A stretch of DNA of 64,000 nt from Devosia sp. (GCA_017794705.1 CP051235.1:124001-188000), one strand, 5' to 3'. Positions 26,031 through 36,092 are shown, numbered from the stretch's first letter. Notes: generated by a model not told the origin, from the letters alone. Numbers and translations are program-made.

Positions 26031-27182
26031 ATGTCAGAATTCGATACGCCAGACCTGCAGCCGTTCCATGCGATGGAAGTGCTGGCGCGCGCCCAGCAAC
26101 TGGAGGCGGAAGGGCGGCACATCGTTCACATGGAACTGGGCGAACCGGCAGCGCCCGCAGCGCCGGAAGTGCGCGCGGCGGTGCGGGCGGCGCTGGATCT
26201 TCCGCAGCGTTATTCGAATTCCAAGGGTACGCCGGAACTGAGGGCGGCGCTGGCCGACTATTATGCTTCGCAGCATGGTGTGACGGTGCCAGCGGAGCGG
26301 ATATTCGTGACTCTGGGGTCTTCGTCGGGCTTTATCCTGGCGTTTCTGGCCGGGTTCAAGCCGGGCGCCCGCATTGCGCTGACCCGGCCGGGATATCCGG
26401 CCTATTTCAACATCATCAGGGCTTTGGGGCTTGAGCCGGTGGAAATTGCCATCCGGGCCGATCTGGGCTGGCGGCTGTCAGCTGAGCAAGTTGAAGCTGT
26501 GCATGCCGAAACGCCGTTTGATGGGCTCTTATTCGCCAGTCCGGCGAACCCGACGGGGGCGATGGTGGACCGGGCCGGGCTGGCAAGCCTGATTGAGGTC
26601 TGCGACCGTCTGAAAGTGCGGTTCATTTCAGATGAGATTTACCACGGGTTGGAGTTCGAGGGGCAATCGGCATCCGCGCTGGAGTTCTCCAAGGATGCGG
26701 TGATCATCAACTCGTTTTCCAAATACTATTGCATGACCGGGTGGCGGATCGGCTGGATGGTGGTGCCCGAGGACATGTGCCGGCAGGTCGAACTCCGGGC
26801 GCAAAGCCTGTTCATTTCGCCATCGAGCGTGGCGCAGACGGCTGGGCTGGCGGCGCTCGGAGCGACGCAATATTCCGAGGCGCAGCGGGCGCAAATGGCG
26901 GCCAATCGCGACAGGTTCGTCAGCGGGATGCAGACAATGGGGTTCGAGGGGCTGCGGGCACCGGACGGGGCGTTTTATGCCTATGTCGATGTGTCGGGTT
27001 TCGCCGCAGACTCACAGGAGTTCTGTCTCGATCTGCTGGACAAGGCTGGTGTTGCGGCGACGCCAGGTGTCGATTTTGACCGGACTGACGGACACCGGTT
27101 CGTGCGGTTTTCATTTGCCGGGCCGGAGGCCGACATTGCGGAAGCGCTCAAGAGAATGGGCGGCTTTTTGGGCCGCCCATGA
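26031..27182 (+). CDS. Class I/II PLP-dependent aminotransferase
   Basis: A 383-residue fold-type I aminotransferase. HIVHMELGEPAAPAAPEV opens the substrate-binding part and RYSNSKGTPELRAALADYY follows. SPANPTGAMVD carries the conserved Asn, ISDEIYHGLEF the Asp and Tyr that hold the cofactor, and NSFSKYYCMTGWRIGW the PLP-binding Lys. Arg of the C-terminal HRFVRFSFAGPEADI should bind the substrate carboxylate. Aspartate-aminotransferase-like proteins of this sort have varied substrates; none is assigned here. ATG 26031 fits the family start. The last codons and stop form a nine-base-pair hairpin (ATGGGCGGC / GCCGCCCAT) without a T tract. Confidence 0.9.
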   Translation: MSEFDTPDLQPFHAMEVLARAQQLEAEGRHIVHMELGEPAAPAAPEVRAAVRAALDLPQRYSNSKGTPELRAALADYYASQHGVTVPAERIFVTLGSSSGFILAFLAGFKPGARIALTRPGYPAYFNIIRALGLEPVEIAIRADLGWRLSAEQVEAVHAETPFDGLLFASPANPTGAMVDRAGLASLIEVCDRLKVRFISDEIYHGLEFEGQSASALEFSKDAVIINSFSKYYCMTGWRIGWMVVPEDMCRQVELRAQSLFISPSSVAQTAGLAALGATQYSEAQRAQMAANRDRFVSGMQTMGFEGLRAPDGAFYAYVDVSGFAADSQEFCLDLLDKAGVAATPGVDFDRTDGHRFVRFSFAGPEADIAEALKRMGGFLGRP

Positions 27183-27204
27183 AATGCTTGTTGCTGATGC
27201 TGGA

Positions 27205-29733
27205 CTAGCGGCCCAGACGACGCTGCCACCAGCCGCCCTTCTTGGGCGGTTCGGCGTTCTCGCTGCCCGATGAAGTGACGATGACGCCTTCTTCCGGCAG
27301 TTCCTTCTTGCGCGAAGGCTTGGCGGGTGCTTCCGCGGCGACAGGTTCAGGTTCAGGTTCAGGTTCAGGCGCAGGCTCTGGTTCCTGAGCGGCAGGTTCT
27401 TCTGCCTTTTCAGCAGGGTCTGCCTTAGCCTCAGCATCCTTGGCCTCAACGTCGTCAGTCTTTTTCTTGCGCGAACGACGGCGGGCCGGCTTCTTGGGCT
27501 CTTCTTCGGCCGAATCCTTCGCGGGTGCAGCCTCCGAGGACTTCTGATCCTTATCCAAAGCTTCGGCTGCTTCGTGCTTTTCTTCGTCGGCCTCTTCGGC
27601 AGCTTCGGGCTTCTTGCCCTCAACGGCCTCGGCGGCGGCACCTTCGGTTACTTCGTCAGAGGACTGATTGGCATCAGCATCCTGCGGACGGCGATTGCGG
27701 CGCCCCCCCCGGCGGCCCCGACGGCGGCGCTTGCGCGGCTGGCCGTCTTCATCGCCATCGCGGGCCTCGACAGACTTTTCGGCATCTTCATCTTCGGAAG
27801 TTTCAGAGTCGTCGGAGTCGTTGTTGCTGCGATTGTCTTGACGGTTGCGGCCACCCCGGCGGCGACGGCGGCGCGGTGCGGGGCTGGCTTCGGCCCCGGC
27901 TTCCGTTTCGTCTTCGCTCTCATCCTCGGCTTCGTCGACGACATCATCTTCGTCTTCGTCCGCCTCAATGGCCGGAGCGGTGTCGATACCGACCGCGATG
28001 CGGGCGATGGGCTCATGTTTTACCGAGCTTTTCTCGATGGCGTAGTGAACACCGGTCAGTGTGTCATCGGCGGAAATGACGATCGCCAGATTGTAACGCG
28101 CCTCGATCTCGATGAGGGAATTACGCTTTGAATTCAGCAGGTATAGCGCGACGTCGGTCGGCACCTTGACCTCGACGCTCTGGCCGGGCTGGCGCATGAC
28201 CTTGTCTTCGATGGCACGCAAAACCATCAGGGCCAGACTCTCGACCGAACGCACGATGCCCGAACCGTGGCAGGTGGGGCAGGTGTGGGTTGAGCTTTCG
28301 AGTACGCCGAAACGCATGCGCTGGCGGCTCATTTCCATCAGGCCGAAGTGCGAGATGCGGCCGATCTGGATGCGGGCGCGATCGTTCTTGAGCGCGTCTT
28401 TCATGCGCTTTTCGACATTGCGGATCGAGCGGCGCTCGGTCATGTCGATGAAATCGATGACGATCAGGCCGGCGAGGTCGCGCAGGCGCAACTGGCGGGC
28501 CACCTCATCGGCGGCCTCCAGATTGGTCTGCAGGGCGGTGTCCTCGATATTGTGCTCGCGGGTGGCGCGGCCCGAGTTGACGTCGATCGAAACCAGCGCC
28601 TCGGTCGGATTGATGACGATATAGCCGCCGGAGGGCAGGGTGACCTGGGGCGAGAACATGGAATCGAGCTGCGGCTCGACATTGTTGCGCGTAAAGATCT
28701 GGGCGGAATCGGTGTGCAGCTTCACCTTCTTGGCGTGCGAAGGCAGGATCAGCTTCATGAATTCCCTGGCTTCCTTGTGGGCGGCGGAGCCGGCCACAAC
28801 GATTTCGGAGATATCCTTGTCGTATAGGTCGCGAATGGTGCGCTTGATCAGCGAGCCTTCCTCGTAAACGAGGCAAGGGGCCGTTGACTGCATGGTCAGG
28901 GTGCGCACGTTTTCCCAGAGGCGCGAGAGATATTCGAAGTCGCGCTTGACTTCGGCCTTGGTGCGCGAGGCGCCTGCGGTGCGCAGAATGACGCCCATGC
29001 CCTGGGGCACATCGAGCTCACCGGCGATTTCCTTGAGGCGCTTGCGGTCGGCAGCACTGGTGATCTTGCGGGAGATGCCGCCACCGCGGGCGGTGTTGGG
29101 CATCAGAACCGAATAGCGTCCGGCGAGCGACAGGTAGGTTGTCAGTGCAGCGCCCTTGTTGCCGCGTTCTTCCTTGACAACCTGAACCAGCATGACCTGA
29201 CGGCGCTTGATGACTTCCTGAATCTTGTAACGGCGCACCTGGGTCTTGCGGCGGCTCTGCAATTCGTCGCCTTCGGCTTCGACATCTTCTGTCGAACCGG
29301 CACCGTCGGCAACGGTTTCGGCTTCGCCGGCGGGAATTTCATCGCCGTCGTCGTCGGTATCAGGGGCGTCGGCGTCTTCGGGTTCCTGAACCTCGGCGGC
29401 GGCATCATCGGCCTCTGCAACCTGCTTTTCGCTTTCTGCGTGAGCCTCGGCCTCTGCCTTGAGCAGCGCTTCGCGGTCAGCTACCGGGATCTGGTAGTAG
29501 TCGGGATGGATTTCGGAAAAGGCCAGAAAGCCGTGACGGTTGCCGCCATAATCGACGAAAGCCGCCTGCAACGAGGGTTCAACCCGCGTCACCTTGGCCA
29601 GATAGATGTTTCCTCTGAGCTGCTTGTGGCTTGCAGACTCGAAGTCGAATTCTTCAAGCTTGTTACCGGATGTAACAACAATCCGGGTTTCTTCCGGGTG
29701 GGTGGCATCCACCAGCATACGTTTGGTCGCCAT
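27205..29733 (-). CDS. rne: Ribonuclease E/G family endoribonuclease
   Basis: An 842-residue RNase E. The N-terminus MATKRMLVDATHPEETRIVV leads into an S1 domain interrupted by a long acidic insert (about residues 93-150, rich in EDADAPDTDDDGDE), a form typical of alphaproteobacteria. The catalytic half includes the metal-binding Asp of GLIVIDFIDM and the Zn-link CPTCHGSGIVRSVESL. From about residue 590 the protein is low-complexity: acidic stretches alternate with Arg-rich ones (RRRRRGGRN, KRRRRGRRGGRRNRR), the usual disordered scaffold for RNA and degradosome partners. The C-terminus ends KKGGWWQRRLGR. A GGAG lies nine bases before ATG 29733. The enzyme initiates mRNA decay and rRNA processing. 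Confidence 0.96.
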   Translation of the reverse strand: MATKRMLVDATHPEETRIVVTSGNKLEEFDFESASHKQLRGNIYLAKVTRVEPSLQAAFVDYGGNRHGFLAFSEIHPDYYQIPVADREALLKAEAEAHAESEKQVAEADDAAAEVQEPEDADAPDTDDDGDEIPAGEAETVADGAGSTEDVEAEGDELQSRRKTQVRRYKIQEVIKRRQVMLVQVVKEERGNKGAALTTYLSLAGRYSVLMPNTARGGGISRKITSAADRKRLKEIAGELDVPQGMGVILRTAGASRTKAEVKRDFEYLSRLWENVRTLTMQSTAPCLVYEEGSLIKRTIRDLYDKDISEIVVAGSAAHKEAREFMKLILPSHAKKVKLHTDSAQIFTRNNVEPQLDSMFSPQVTLPSGGYIVINPTEALVSIDVNSGRATREHNIEDTALQTNLEAADEVARQLRLRDLAGLIVIDFIDMTERRSIRNVEKRMKDALKNDRARIQIGRISHFGLMEMSRQRMRFGVLESSTHTCPTCHGSGIVRSVESLALMVLRAIEDKVMRQPGQSVEVKVPTDVALYLLNSKRNSLIEIEARYNLAIVISADDTLTGVHYAIEKSSVKHEPIARIAVGIDTAPAIEADEDEDDVVDEAEDESEDETEAGAEASPAPRRRRRRGGRNRQDNRSNNDSDDSETSEDEDAEKSVEARDGDEDGQPRKRRRRGRRGGRRNRRPQDADANQSSDEVTEGAAAEAVEGKKPEAAEEADEEKHEAAEALDKDQKSSEAAPAKDSAEEEPKKPARRRSRKKKTDDVEAKDAEAKADPAEKAEEPAAQEPEPAPEPEPEPEPVAAEAPAKPSRKKELPEEGVIVTSSGSENAEPPKKGGWWQRRLGR

Positions 29734-30313
29734 AAAAATGTACTCCGCGCCGTCGCGCGCTGAGCAAACGGGCCCGGGTGACCGGTGACCGTGGTGCTGC
29801 GCCGTGCGAGGCGAATGGTCTTGAGAAGAGGATGCGAACGGCATCCTGGTGACGTCGAGAACCGGCTGCTGACACGCTCACGCCTCGCGCCGGAGCCTTC
29901 TGCTCCAGCATCGCGCGATGTGTCCGCGTACTGCCCATAAGTTCTCTTTCCTTAGCGGCGGAACGACGTTTTGTCGTACGGTTCCGTCTGTCGGCCCTTC
30001 GGCCGAAAACCTGTTTCGGAGAGTTATGTGATACCGGCTTGGACTTGGTGCAAGCGTCCGGGGAGTTTTCCGCTTCGAACCGCCTGGCATTCCTTCGGCG
30101 GGCAGGGCGGCTTCCCGGATCTTTCGGCACAACCCTCTCATCCAGCGTTTATGTGGAGCATGGCGATTTGGCAACAAAAAAGTCACAGTCGCTGACCAAT
30201 CAGGCGCAAGGTTCGGGATTTGCGTGGAAAAGCGCGGTGCATAATTTTCGCGGTGGCGGGGCTTTGGCATCGGAGCGGCGCAAAAGCGGTGAGAATCACA
30301 TATTGGAGCGGGT
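29734..30313. other. Long rne leader and divergent promoter region
   Basis: About 580 bp between rne and the amidase gene without a credible gene. Two adjacent hairpins sit in it: GGAACGACGTTTTGTCGTACGGTTCC is symmetrical at 29960-29985, and TCGGCCCTTCGGCCGA at 29991-30006 is a short stem capped by a CTTCG-type loop. Long structured leaders are known for rne in other bacteria, where RNase E controls its own mRNA. A role of that kind here is inference. The amidase promoter should lie in the last 150 bases. Confidence 0.6.
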
Positions 30314-31579
30314 ATGGCGGCGAAACGCGATGGCATGGGCATGAAGTTGATTGGCGTGATCACGATGGTGATGGCGCTGCTGCTGGCGTTCGCCGCGGTG
30401 CCGCCGGTGACTGCCCAGGATGAGGAAGCGATCGCTCCGCTGGAGGTTTATGCGCTGCGCGTCAGCAATGCGCCGGAACGTTCGCGGCTGGTGGTGGACC
30501 TGGAGCGGACAACCCAGTTCGCCTTTGTGTCGCTGACTGAACCGCTGCGCATCGCCGTGGACGTTCGCGCGACGGACTATGACGGAGAAGGCGAGGGCAT
30601 GCCTGCCGGCGAAGGCATGATCGCCTCCTATTCGGTGGCGCAGATCGCACCGGACCGGCTGAGGACCGAATTGACGCTGAGCGGCCCGGCGCAGGTGCAG
30701 CAGGCCTATGTGCTCGAGGCGTTCGATGACCAGCCGGCGCGATTGATTGTCGACCTGATCGGGGACACGGAAGAAAATTTCGGACGCCGCGCCGGACTGG
30801 ACATGGGGGCATCAGGGGATGCGAGCGCAGCCGATGTCGAACTGGCGGACAATTCCAACCCGCCCGGGACATCGAATATCGAGCGCGATACCAAGCCGTT
30901 GATCCTGCTCGATCCGGGGCATGGCGGCGCCGATGGCGGTGCGGAAGCGGATAACGGCATCCAGGAAAAGGTTGTGACGCTGGCTTTCGCACGGCGTCTT
31001 CAGGAAATCCTGATCAACACCGGCCGGTTTGATGTGGCGCTGACGCGGGACAATGACGATTTTCTGCGGCTTGAGGAGCGGGTGCAACTGGCGCGGGCCA
31101 ACCGGGCCAACCTGTTGCTGTCGATCCACGCGGATGCGTTTGACGACCCTTCGGTGCGCGGGGCCTCGATCTATACGCGGGATGAACAGGCGACGGACAT
31201 GCTGGATCACGTGCTGGCCGAACAGGAGAACCGGGTGGACCTGTTGGGCGGATTTGCACCACCTGAAGCGGAGCCCGCGGTGGTGGACCTGCTGGTCGAC
31301 CTGATGCGGCGGGATACGCGGCGGCAATCCTTCGTCGCCGCGACGGCGATCCTCGACCAGTTGCGGCCGAGCATTTTTGTCCGCCGGTTTCCGCAGCGGC
31401 GGGCGGACTTTTATGTGCTGCAATCACCCGAGGTGCCCTCGATCCTTCTGGAACTCGGGTTCATGTCGAATGACCAGGATGCGGAGAACCTGGCGTCTCC
31501 GGAATGGCGGGACCGAGTGGCCGAAGCGGTGGCGCGGGGCATCGCGCTCTATTTCGACGGAATTGACGGAACGCTTTGA
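30314..31579 (+). CDS. amiC: N-acetylmuramoyl-L-alanine amidase with AMIN domain
   Basis: A 421-residue periplasmic zinc amidase, which cleaves the stem peptide from murein during daughter-cell separation. A signal peptide (VITMVMALLLAFAAVPPV, cleaved near VTAQ) is followed by an AMIN domain, about residues 42-150, for envelope localisation. The Amidase_3 domain comes next: LDPGHGGADGGAEADNG (His ligand), QEKVVTLAFARRL (Glu ligand), LLSIHADAFDDPSVRG (His ligand) and LLELGFMSNDQDAENL (catalytic Glu). A GGAG sits six bases before ATG 30314. It is followed by the PBP1a gene, so septal cleavage and synthesis genes are together. Confidence 0.95.
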   Translation: MAAKRDGMGMKLIGVITMVMALLLAFAAVPPVTAQDEEAIAPLEVYALRVSNAPERSRLVVDLERTTQFAFVSLTEPLRIAVDVRATDYDGEGEGMPAGEGMIASYSVAQIAPDRLRTELTLSGPAQVQQAYVLEAFDDQPARLIVDLIGDTEENFGRRAGLDMGASGDASAADVELADNSNPPGTSNIERDTKPLILLDPGHGGADGGAEADNGIQEKVVTLAFARRLQEILINTGRFDVALTRDNDDFLRLEERVQLARANRANLLLSIHADAFDDPSVRGASIYTRDEQATDMLDHVLAEQENRVDLLGGFAPPEAEPAVVDLLVDLMRRDTRRQSFVAATAILDQLRPSIFVRRFPQRRADFYVLQSPEVPSILLELGFMSNDQDAENLASPEWRDRVAEAVARGIALYFDGIDGTL

Positions 31580-31691
31580 CCAAATCGCCGGAAAGTGATT
31601 TATGCCCACCGTCCACAATTTTGCCTGTGTCTGCTAGCATGTACGGGCTGGGGCTGACCTCCATCACCGCCGACTGAACGGGAATGACTTA

Positions 31692-34106
31692 ATGCTGCGC
31701 ATACTGGGCTGGCTTTTCGGCTTTGGAATGTTTCTCGGACTGGGCGTGATCGGTGCGGCCGGTTACATGGTCTGGAACATTTCCGAAGATCTGCCGGACT
31801 ATTCGGTGCTGCGCGACTATGCACCGCCGATTACCACACGGGTGCATGCGGCGGACGGCTTGCTGCTGGCCGAATATGCCCGTGAGCGGCGGCTGTTCCA
31901 GCCGATCGAAACGATTCCGGATTTCGTGATTGCGTCCTTCATCGCGGTGGAAGACAAGGATTTTTACACCCACGGTGGTATTTCGCCCGAGGGCATCATC
32001 CGCGCCGCACGTGACAACGTGCTGGGCGCCATTGAGGGCGATGACGGGCCGCTGGTGGGCGCGTCGACGATCACCCAGCAGGTGGCCAAGAACTTTCTTC
32101 TGACCTCGGACCAGACCTGGGACCGCAAGATCCGGGAAATCCTCTTGGCCTTCAAGATCGAGGACACATTTTCCAAGGACAAGATCCTTGAACTTTATCT
32201 CAACGAGATTTTCTTCGGCTTCAACTCGTACGGGATTGCGGCGGCGGCGCAGAACTATTTCGACAAGGCGCTTTACGAACTGACCCTGGGGGAGGCCGCG
32301 TATCTGGCGGCACTGCCGAAGGGGCCGGCGAACTACCACCCGTTCCGGCATCCGGAAGCGGCGATCGAGCGGCGCAACTTCGTGCTGCAGCGCATGTTTG
32401 AGGAAGGCTACATCTCCGAAGAGCAGCGGGCTTCGGCCTCCGCCGAGAGCCTGAACGTGGTGCCGCGGGAAGGCGGTACGCGGCTTTATTCGAGCGGTTA
32501 CTTCGTCGAGGAAGTTCGGCGCGAACTGGCGAGCCTTTACGGCGAGGACGAACTTTACGGCGGCGGGCTTTCTGTCCGCACGACGCTTGATCCGGAACTG
32601 CAGACCTATGCGCGCAAGGCGCTGATGGACGGGCTGATCGCGTTTGACCAGACCAAGGGCTTCCACGGCGTGGTGGCCGAAGTCGACATTTCCAACGACT
32701 GGGGCACCGCGGTGTCGCAGATCGAACCGTTGTGGGACGTGCCGGAATGGCAGTTGGCGGTGGTCCTGGAAATGCAGGCCAACGAGGCGCTGATCGGATT
32801 GCGGCCGGAAGCGAATGTGGATGGAAGTGTCGGCGCGGCGCGTGACACCGGATCACTGCCAGGCCCGGAGATTCCGTGGGTCGCGGAGCAACTCGATGAA
32901 CTGCTGGATGTCGGCGACGTGATCTACGTGATGCCGGTCGAAGGTGCGGAGGGTGTTTATACACTCAAACAGGTGCCCGAGGTTGAGGGCGCGCTGGTGG
33001 CGATGGACCCGCGCACGGGCCGTGTGCTGGCGATGGTGGGCGGTTTCTCGTTTGCCAAATCGGAATTCAACCGGGCGACGCAGGCGCTGAGGCAGCCGGG
33101 TTCGTCGTTCAAGCCGATCGTTTATGCGGCAGCGCTCGACAATGGTTATACGCCGGCTTCTGTTGTGCTGGATGCGCCGCTTGAGATTGTCAACGGCGAT
33201 GGTTCGCGCTGGCGGCCGGCTAACTATTCCAACGAGTTTTATGGGCCACAGACGCTGCGGCGCGGCATCGAGAACTCGCGGAACGTGATGACCGTGCGGC
33301 TGGCGCAGGATATTGGCATGCCGATGATCGTCGAGTATGCCAAGCTGTTCGGCGTTTATGATGAATTGCTGCCGGTGCTGGCCATGGCGCTGGGCTCGGG
33401 CGAGACCACGGACATCCGGCTGACTTCCGCATTCGCGACAATCGCCAATGGCGGGAGGCGCATTCAGCCGACGCTGATCGACCGCGTGCAAGACCGCAAC
33501 GGCGAGACAATTTTCCGGCACGACGAGCGGTTGTGCGACGGGTGCGAGGCAACAGCCTGGGAAAACCAGCCCGAGCCGCTGATCATCGACAATCGCGAGC
33601 AGATTCTCGATCCGATGACCGCCTACCAGATCACCTCGATGATGGAAGGTGTGGTGCAGCGCGGCACCGGTACCTCGGTTCGGTCGCTTGGCCGACCGGT
33701 TGCCGGCAAGACGGGCACGACATCGGACTACAAGGACGCTTGGTTCGTGGGCTTCACACCGGAACTGGCGGTGGGGATCTACGTCGGCTACGACACGCCC
33801 GTGAATATGGGCCGTGAAGCCACCGGCGGCACCCTGGCAGCGCCAATTTTCGAGGCGTTCATGGAAAAGGCGCTTGCGGGCACGCCACCGACGCCGTTTG
33901 CCGCGCCGCCGGGCATGACCCAGGTCTGGATCGATCCGGCGACGGGCGTGCGGGCTCTTGCCGGCCAGTCGGCCATTCTGGAGGCCTTCAAGCCGGGCAC
34001 CGGGCCGAACCTGATCACCTCGGTGATCGGCGTCGACTCCAACGCGTTCCTGAACCTGCAGGACGGCAACGTGGACTTCAACGCCGGGCGCGGCGGGCTT
34101 TTCTAG
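31692..34106 (+). CDS. mrcA: Penicillin-binding protein 1A (bifunctional)
   Basis: An 804-residue class A penicillin-binding protein. One N-terminal membrane anchor (WLFGFGMFLGLGVIGAAGYMVW) precedes a GT51 glycosyltransferase with VEDKDFYTHGGIS (catalytic Glu) and GASTITQQVAKNFLL. An OB-like inserted domain lies around residues 300-420. The transpeptidase domain carries the serine motif GSSFKP, the ENSRNVM (SxN) motif and VAGKTGTTSDYKDAWFVG (KTG motif). It polymerises and crosslinks peptidoglycan at the inner membrane. ATG 31692 gives MLRILGWLFG. In relatives prfB commonly follows directly; here another gene is inserted between. Confidence 0.97.
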   Translation: MLRILGWLFGFGMFLGLGVIGAAGYMVWNISEDLPDYSVLRDYAPPITTRVHAADGLLLAEYARERRLFQPIETIPDFVIASFIAVEDKDFYTHGGISPEGIIRAARDNVLGAIEGDDGPLVGASTITQQVAKNFLLTSDQTWDRKIREILLAFKIEDTFSKDKILELYLNEIFFGFNSYGIAAAAQNYFDKALYELTLGEAAYLAALPKGPANYHPFRHPEAAIERRNFVLQRMFEEGYISEEQRASASAESLNVVPREGGTRLYSSGYFVEEVRRELASLYGEDELYGGGLSVRTTLDPELQTYARKALMDGLIAFDQTKGFHGVVAEVDISNDWGTAVSQIEPLWDVPEWQLAVVLEMQANEALIGLRPEANVDGSVGAARDTGSLPGPEIPWVAEQLDELLDVGDVIYVMPVEGAEGVYTLKQVPEVEGALVAMDPRTGRVLAMVGGFSFAKSEFNRATQALRQPGSSFKPIVYAAALDNGYTPASVVLDAPLEIVNGDGSRWRPANYSNEFYGPQTLRRGIENSRNVMTVRLAQDIGMPMIVEYAKLFGVYDELLPVLAMALGSGETTDIRLTSAFATIANGGRRIQPTLIDRVQDRNGETIFRHDERLCDGCEATAWENQPEPLIIDNREQILDPMTAYQITSMMEGVVQRGTGTSVRSLGRPVAGKTGTTSDYKDAWFVGFTPELAVGIYVGYDTPVNMGREATGGTLAAPIFEAFMEKALAGTPPTPFAAPPGMTQVWIDPATGVRALAGQSAILEAFKPGTGPNLITSVIGVDSNAFLNLQDGNVDFNAGRGGLF

Positions 34107-34112
34107 GTCCGT

Positions 34113-36092
34113 CTAGCGCTTTCGCGTCAATCCAATTCCGAACTCGTCACCATCCGGCCAGAGACCGGTAATCTGTTCGTCGACGAAAGCGCCTTCGATT
34201 GTTACAAGGTTTGTCGGCGTTGGGTCGAAAAGGTTCAGGTGGCCGGCGACGCATAGCCGCCCGTTGCCGTAGGCGATGTCCAGTTCCCGCCGGTAGACTT
34301 CAAGCGGAGTGCTTGTGGCGAAGGAGGTGATGGTGCCGCGGCCGTTGGCGAGCTCCACGCCGTCGATTCCGGTGTACCGCAAGGAGCCATCAAAGATGTT
34401 GAGAATGCTCCAGCGGAACAGCCACCCGCCAGCGTATTGTTCATCGGCTTCCGTCCATCCCATATCCGGACAAAACCCTTCGGTATTCAGAGCGGCTGCT
34501 GCAATGTCGGGCGGCGCAAACTCAAGAACATCCGAAGGCGCAAAGAGTGCTGTTAACGGCAGGAGCGGATGCAGGTATGACGTGCCGTTCTGTCGATCAC
34601 CCGGCGGGCGCAGGCGGAAGAATTTCTCCAGAACCTGGTCGCGATCAAGCGTAGCGGCCAATTGTCTCGTGATCAGCCGGGCAGCGGTGGAGTCCGGAAA
34701 ACGGTTGAGCACGATCCACTGGGCAGCATCCTTGAACTCTCGATGTTCCTGTTCTGATGCCCCCGAATAGTGTCTGCTCAATTCTTCATCCACAGCGGCC
34801 CTGGCAATGAATTCCGCCATGGTCAGCAAAGATTTGCCGTGCACCTGCTCTGAGTAAATGTCTGTGCCTGCTGAAAGAAATGACTCCGCGACTATGTGCA
34901 TCCACGCCAGATTGAAGCCCGCCTTGTAATGGGCGATCTCCCCTCTCGGGCTCTCCAACGAATGCGAGCCGTCGGCGCGGAGTTGGTGAAGGGTCATGAA
35001 GTATGTGTTGAGCGCATCTTCCGCATAGGAACGATCACCCGACACGAGTGCCCAAAGCGCTGAAATTCCGGCGCGCGACGTCCCGGTGTTGATGCACTCC
35101 TCGAACTGGTTGCCTCGCATGTAGCCCGGGATGCGCAGACCCGGGGGCATCTCGTTGAAGGAGGGGCAATCAAGCGGGGTCTCGGCGTAGGTGAAGGCCT
35201 GCTCCTCCACCAGCCGCTCAAACCAGGACTCGACCGAAATGATGTCTTCGTCCGGCAGATCGGGAAGGGATGATTTGAGGACCATCCAAAGCACCAGAAA
35301 TTGCGCGATCTGCTCACGGCTCACTAGTGTAAAGCTTACCAATTGCGACGCATCTTCCCGGACCATGATGTCATCACGATTTTCCGCGATGGCGGCTTTC
35401 AGGCCGTAGTTTTCGAAAGCCTCCCGTTGTGACCACGCCGTCAGCACGTCTGCCGCAACTTGCAGCGGTGCAACATCTTGCGAGCAGATTGCGGCGTAAA
35501 GGAAATCAGAAGCTACGGTCAGCAGCGGGAAGTCACCCAGCATGAGACCTTCGTAGCTGATGTCGTGTTCCAGCAACTGGCGGCGCAGGTGGGAAGCATC
35601 GCCTGCACCCGGCAGGCACCCGAGCGCCTTCAAGGACTCGGCAGTGAACCGTCCGGATAGTTGGTCGAAACTTGTCAGCGCGCCGGATTCCGGCCACGCA
35701 AAATCGCGCAAATGAGCAGGGATCCAATTGAACTGCTCGATGCCGCCGGGAAGCACGATAGTCTCTGAAGGTGTTTCATAGGGCGTGAGTTGACCAAGCG
35801 GTGCGAAGGACGTTTCGTCGCCGCAGGCGGGCTGTGTAAATCTGGCTGGCCATTCGGCCGGTGCGGGCAAGTCCGGACCCAACCGCACCCCGCTCGTCTG
35901 AAAATATCTATCGGCCGCGGCTCTGCTGCCACCTCCCCATTGACCGTCGACACCGTTCGGATCGCATCCGCGATCTTCAAGAAACTGCTGGATGGCGGCG
36001 ATGTGGTCTTCACCGTCCTGGGCTTCAGCCGGGACCGGACTCAGCAAGAACATGCCCAACGTCGAAACGACGGCCACCGTGTGAGCTTTCAT
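34113..36092 (-). CDS. Secreted alginate-lyase-like protein with N-terminal PG-binding-like domain
   Basis: A 659-residue exported protein. A signal peptide (AVVSTLGMFLLSPVPAEA) is followed by a short repeat-like domain, HIAAIQQFLEDRGCDPNGVD then GQWGGGSRAAADRYFQ, resembling peptidoglycan-binding domain 1. The central region resembles the alginate-lyase (PL5-like) alpha-toroid, notably RADGSHSLESPRGEIAHYKA and GFNLAWMHIVAESFL near residues 375-410. A C-terminal beta-rich region (about 560-655) has no assignment. Related lyases cut polyuronates by beta-elimination; the substrate here is unknown. It is on the opposite strand to its neighbours, splits the usual mrcA-prfB pair, and its composition is less GC-rich. 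Confidence 0.6.
   Translation of the reverse strand: MKAHTVAVVSTLGMFLLSPVPAEAQDGEDHIAAIQQFLEDRGCDPNGVDGQWGGGSRAAADRYFQTSGVRLGPDLPAPAEWPARFTQPACGDETSFAPLGQLTPYETPSETIVLPGGIEQFNWIPAHLRDFAWPESGALTSFDQLSGRFTAESLKALGCLPGAGDASHLRRQLLEHDISYEGLMLGDFPLLTVASDFLYAAICSQDVAPLQVAADVLTAWSQREAFENYGLKAAIAENRDDIMVREDASQLVSFTLVSREQIAQFLVLWMVLKSSLPDLPDEDIISVESWFERLVEEQAFTYAETPLDCPSFNEMPPGLRIPGYMRGNQFEECINTGTSRAGISALWALVSGDRSYAEDALNTYFMTLHQLRADGSHSLESPRGEIAHYKAGFNLAWMHIVAESFLSAGTDIYSEQVHGKSLLTMAEFIARAAVDEELSRHYSGASEQEHREFKDAAQWIVLNRFPDSTAARLITRQLAATLDRDQVLEKFFRLRPPGDRQNGTSYLHPLLPLTALFAPSDVLEFAPPDIAAAALNTEGFCPDMGWTEADEQYAGGWLFRWSILNIFDGSLRYTGIDGVELANGRGTITSFATSTPLEVYRRELDIAYGNGRLCVAGHLNLFDPTPTNLVTIEGAFVDEQITGLWPDGDEFGIGLTRKR

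Noticed and set aside
27135..27185. Hairpin at the end of the aminotransferase gene as a terminator
   Set aside because: A nine-base-pair stem is present but no T tract follows on either strand, and it lies within coding sequence.
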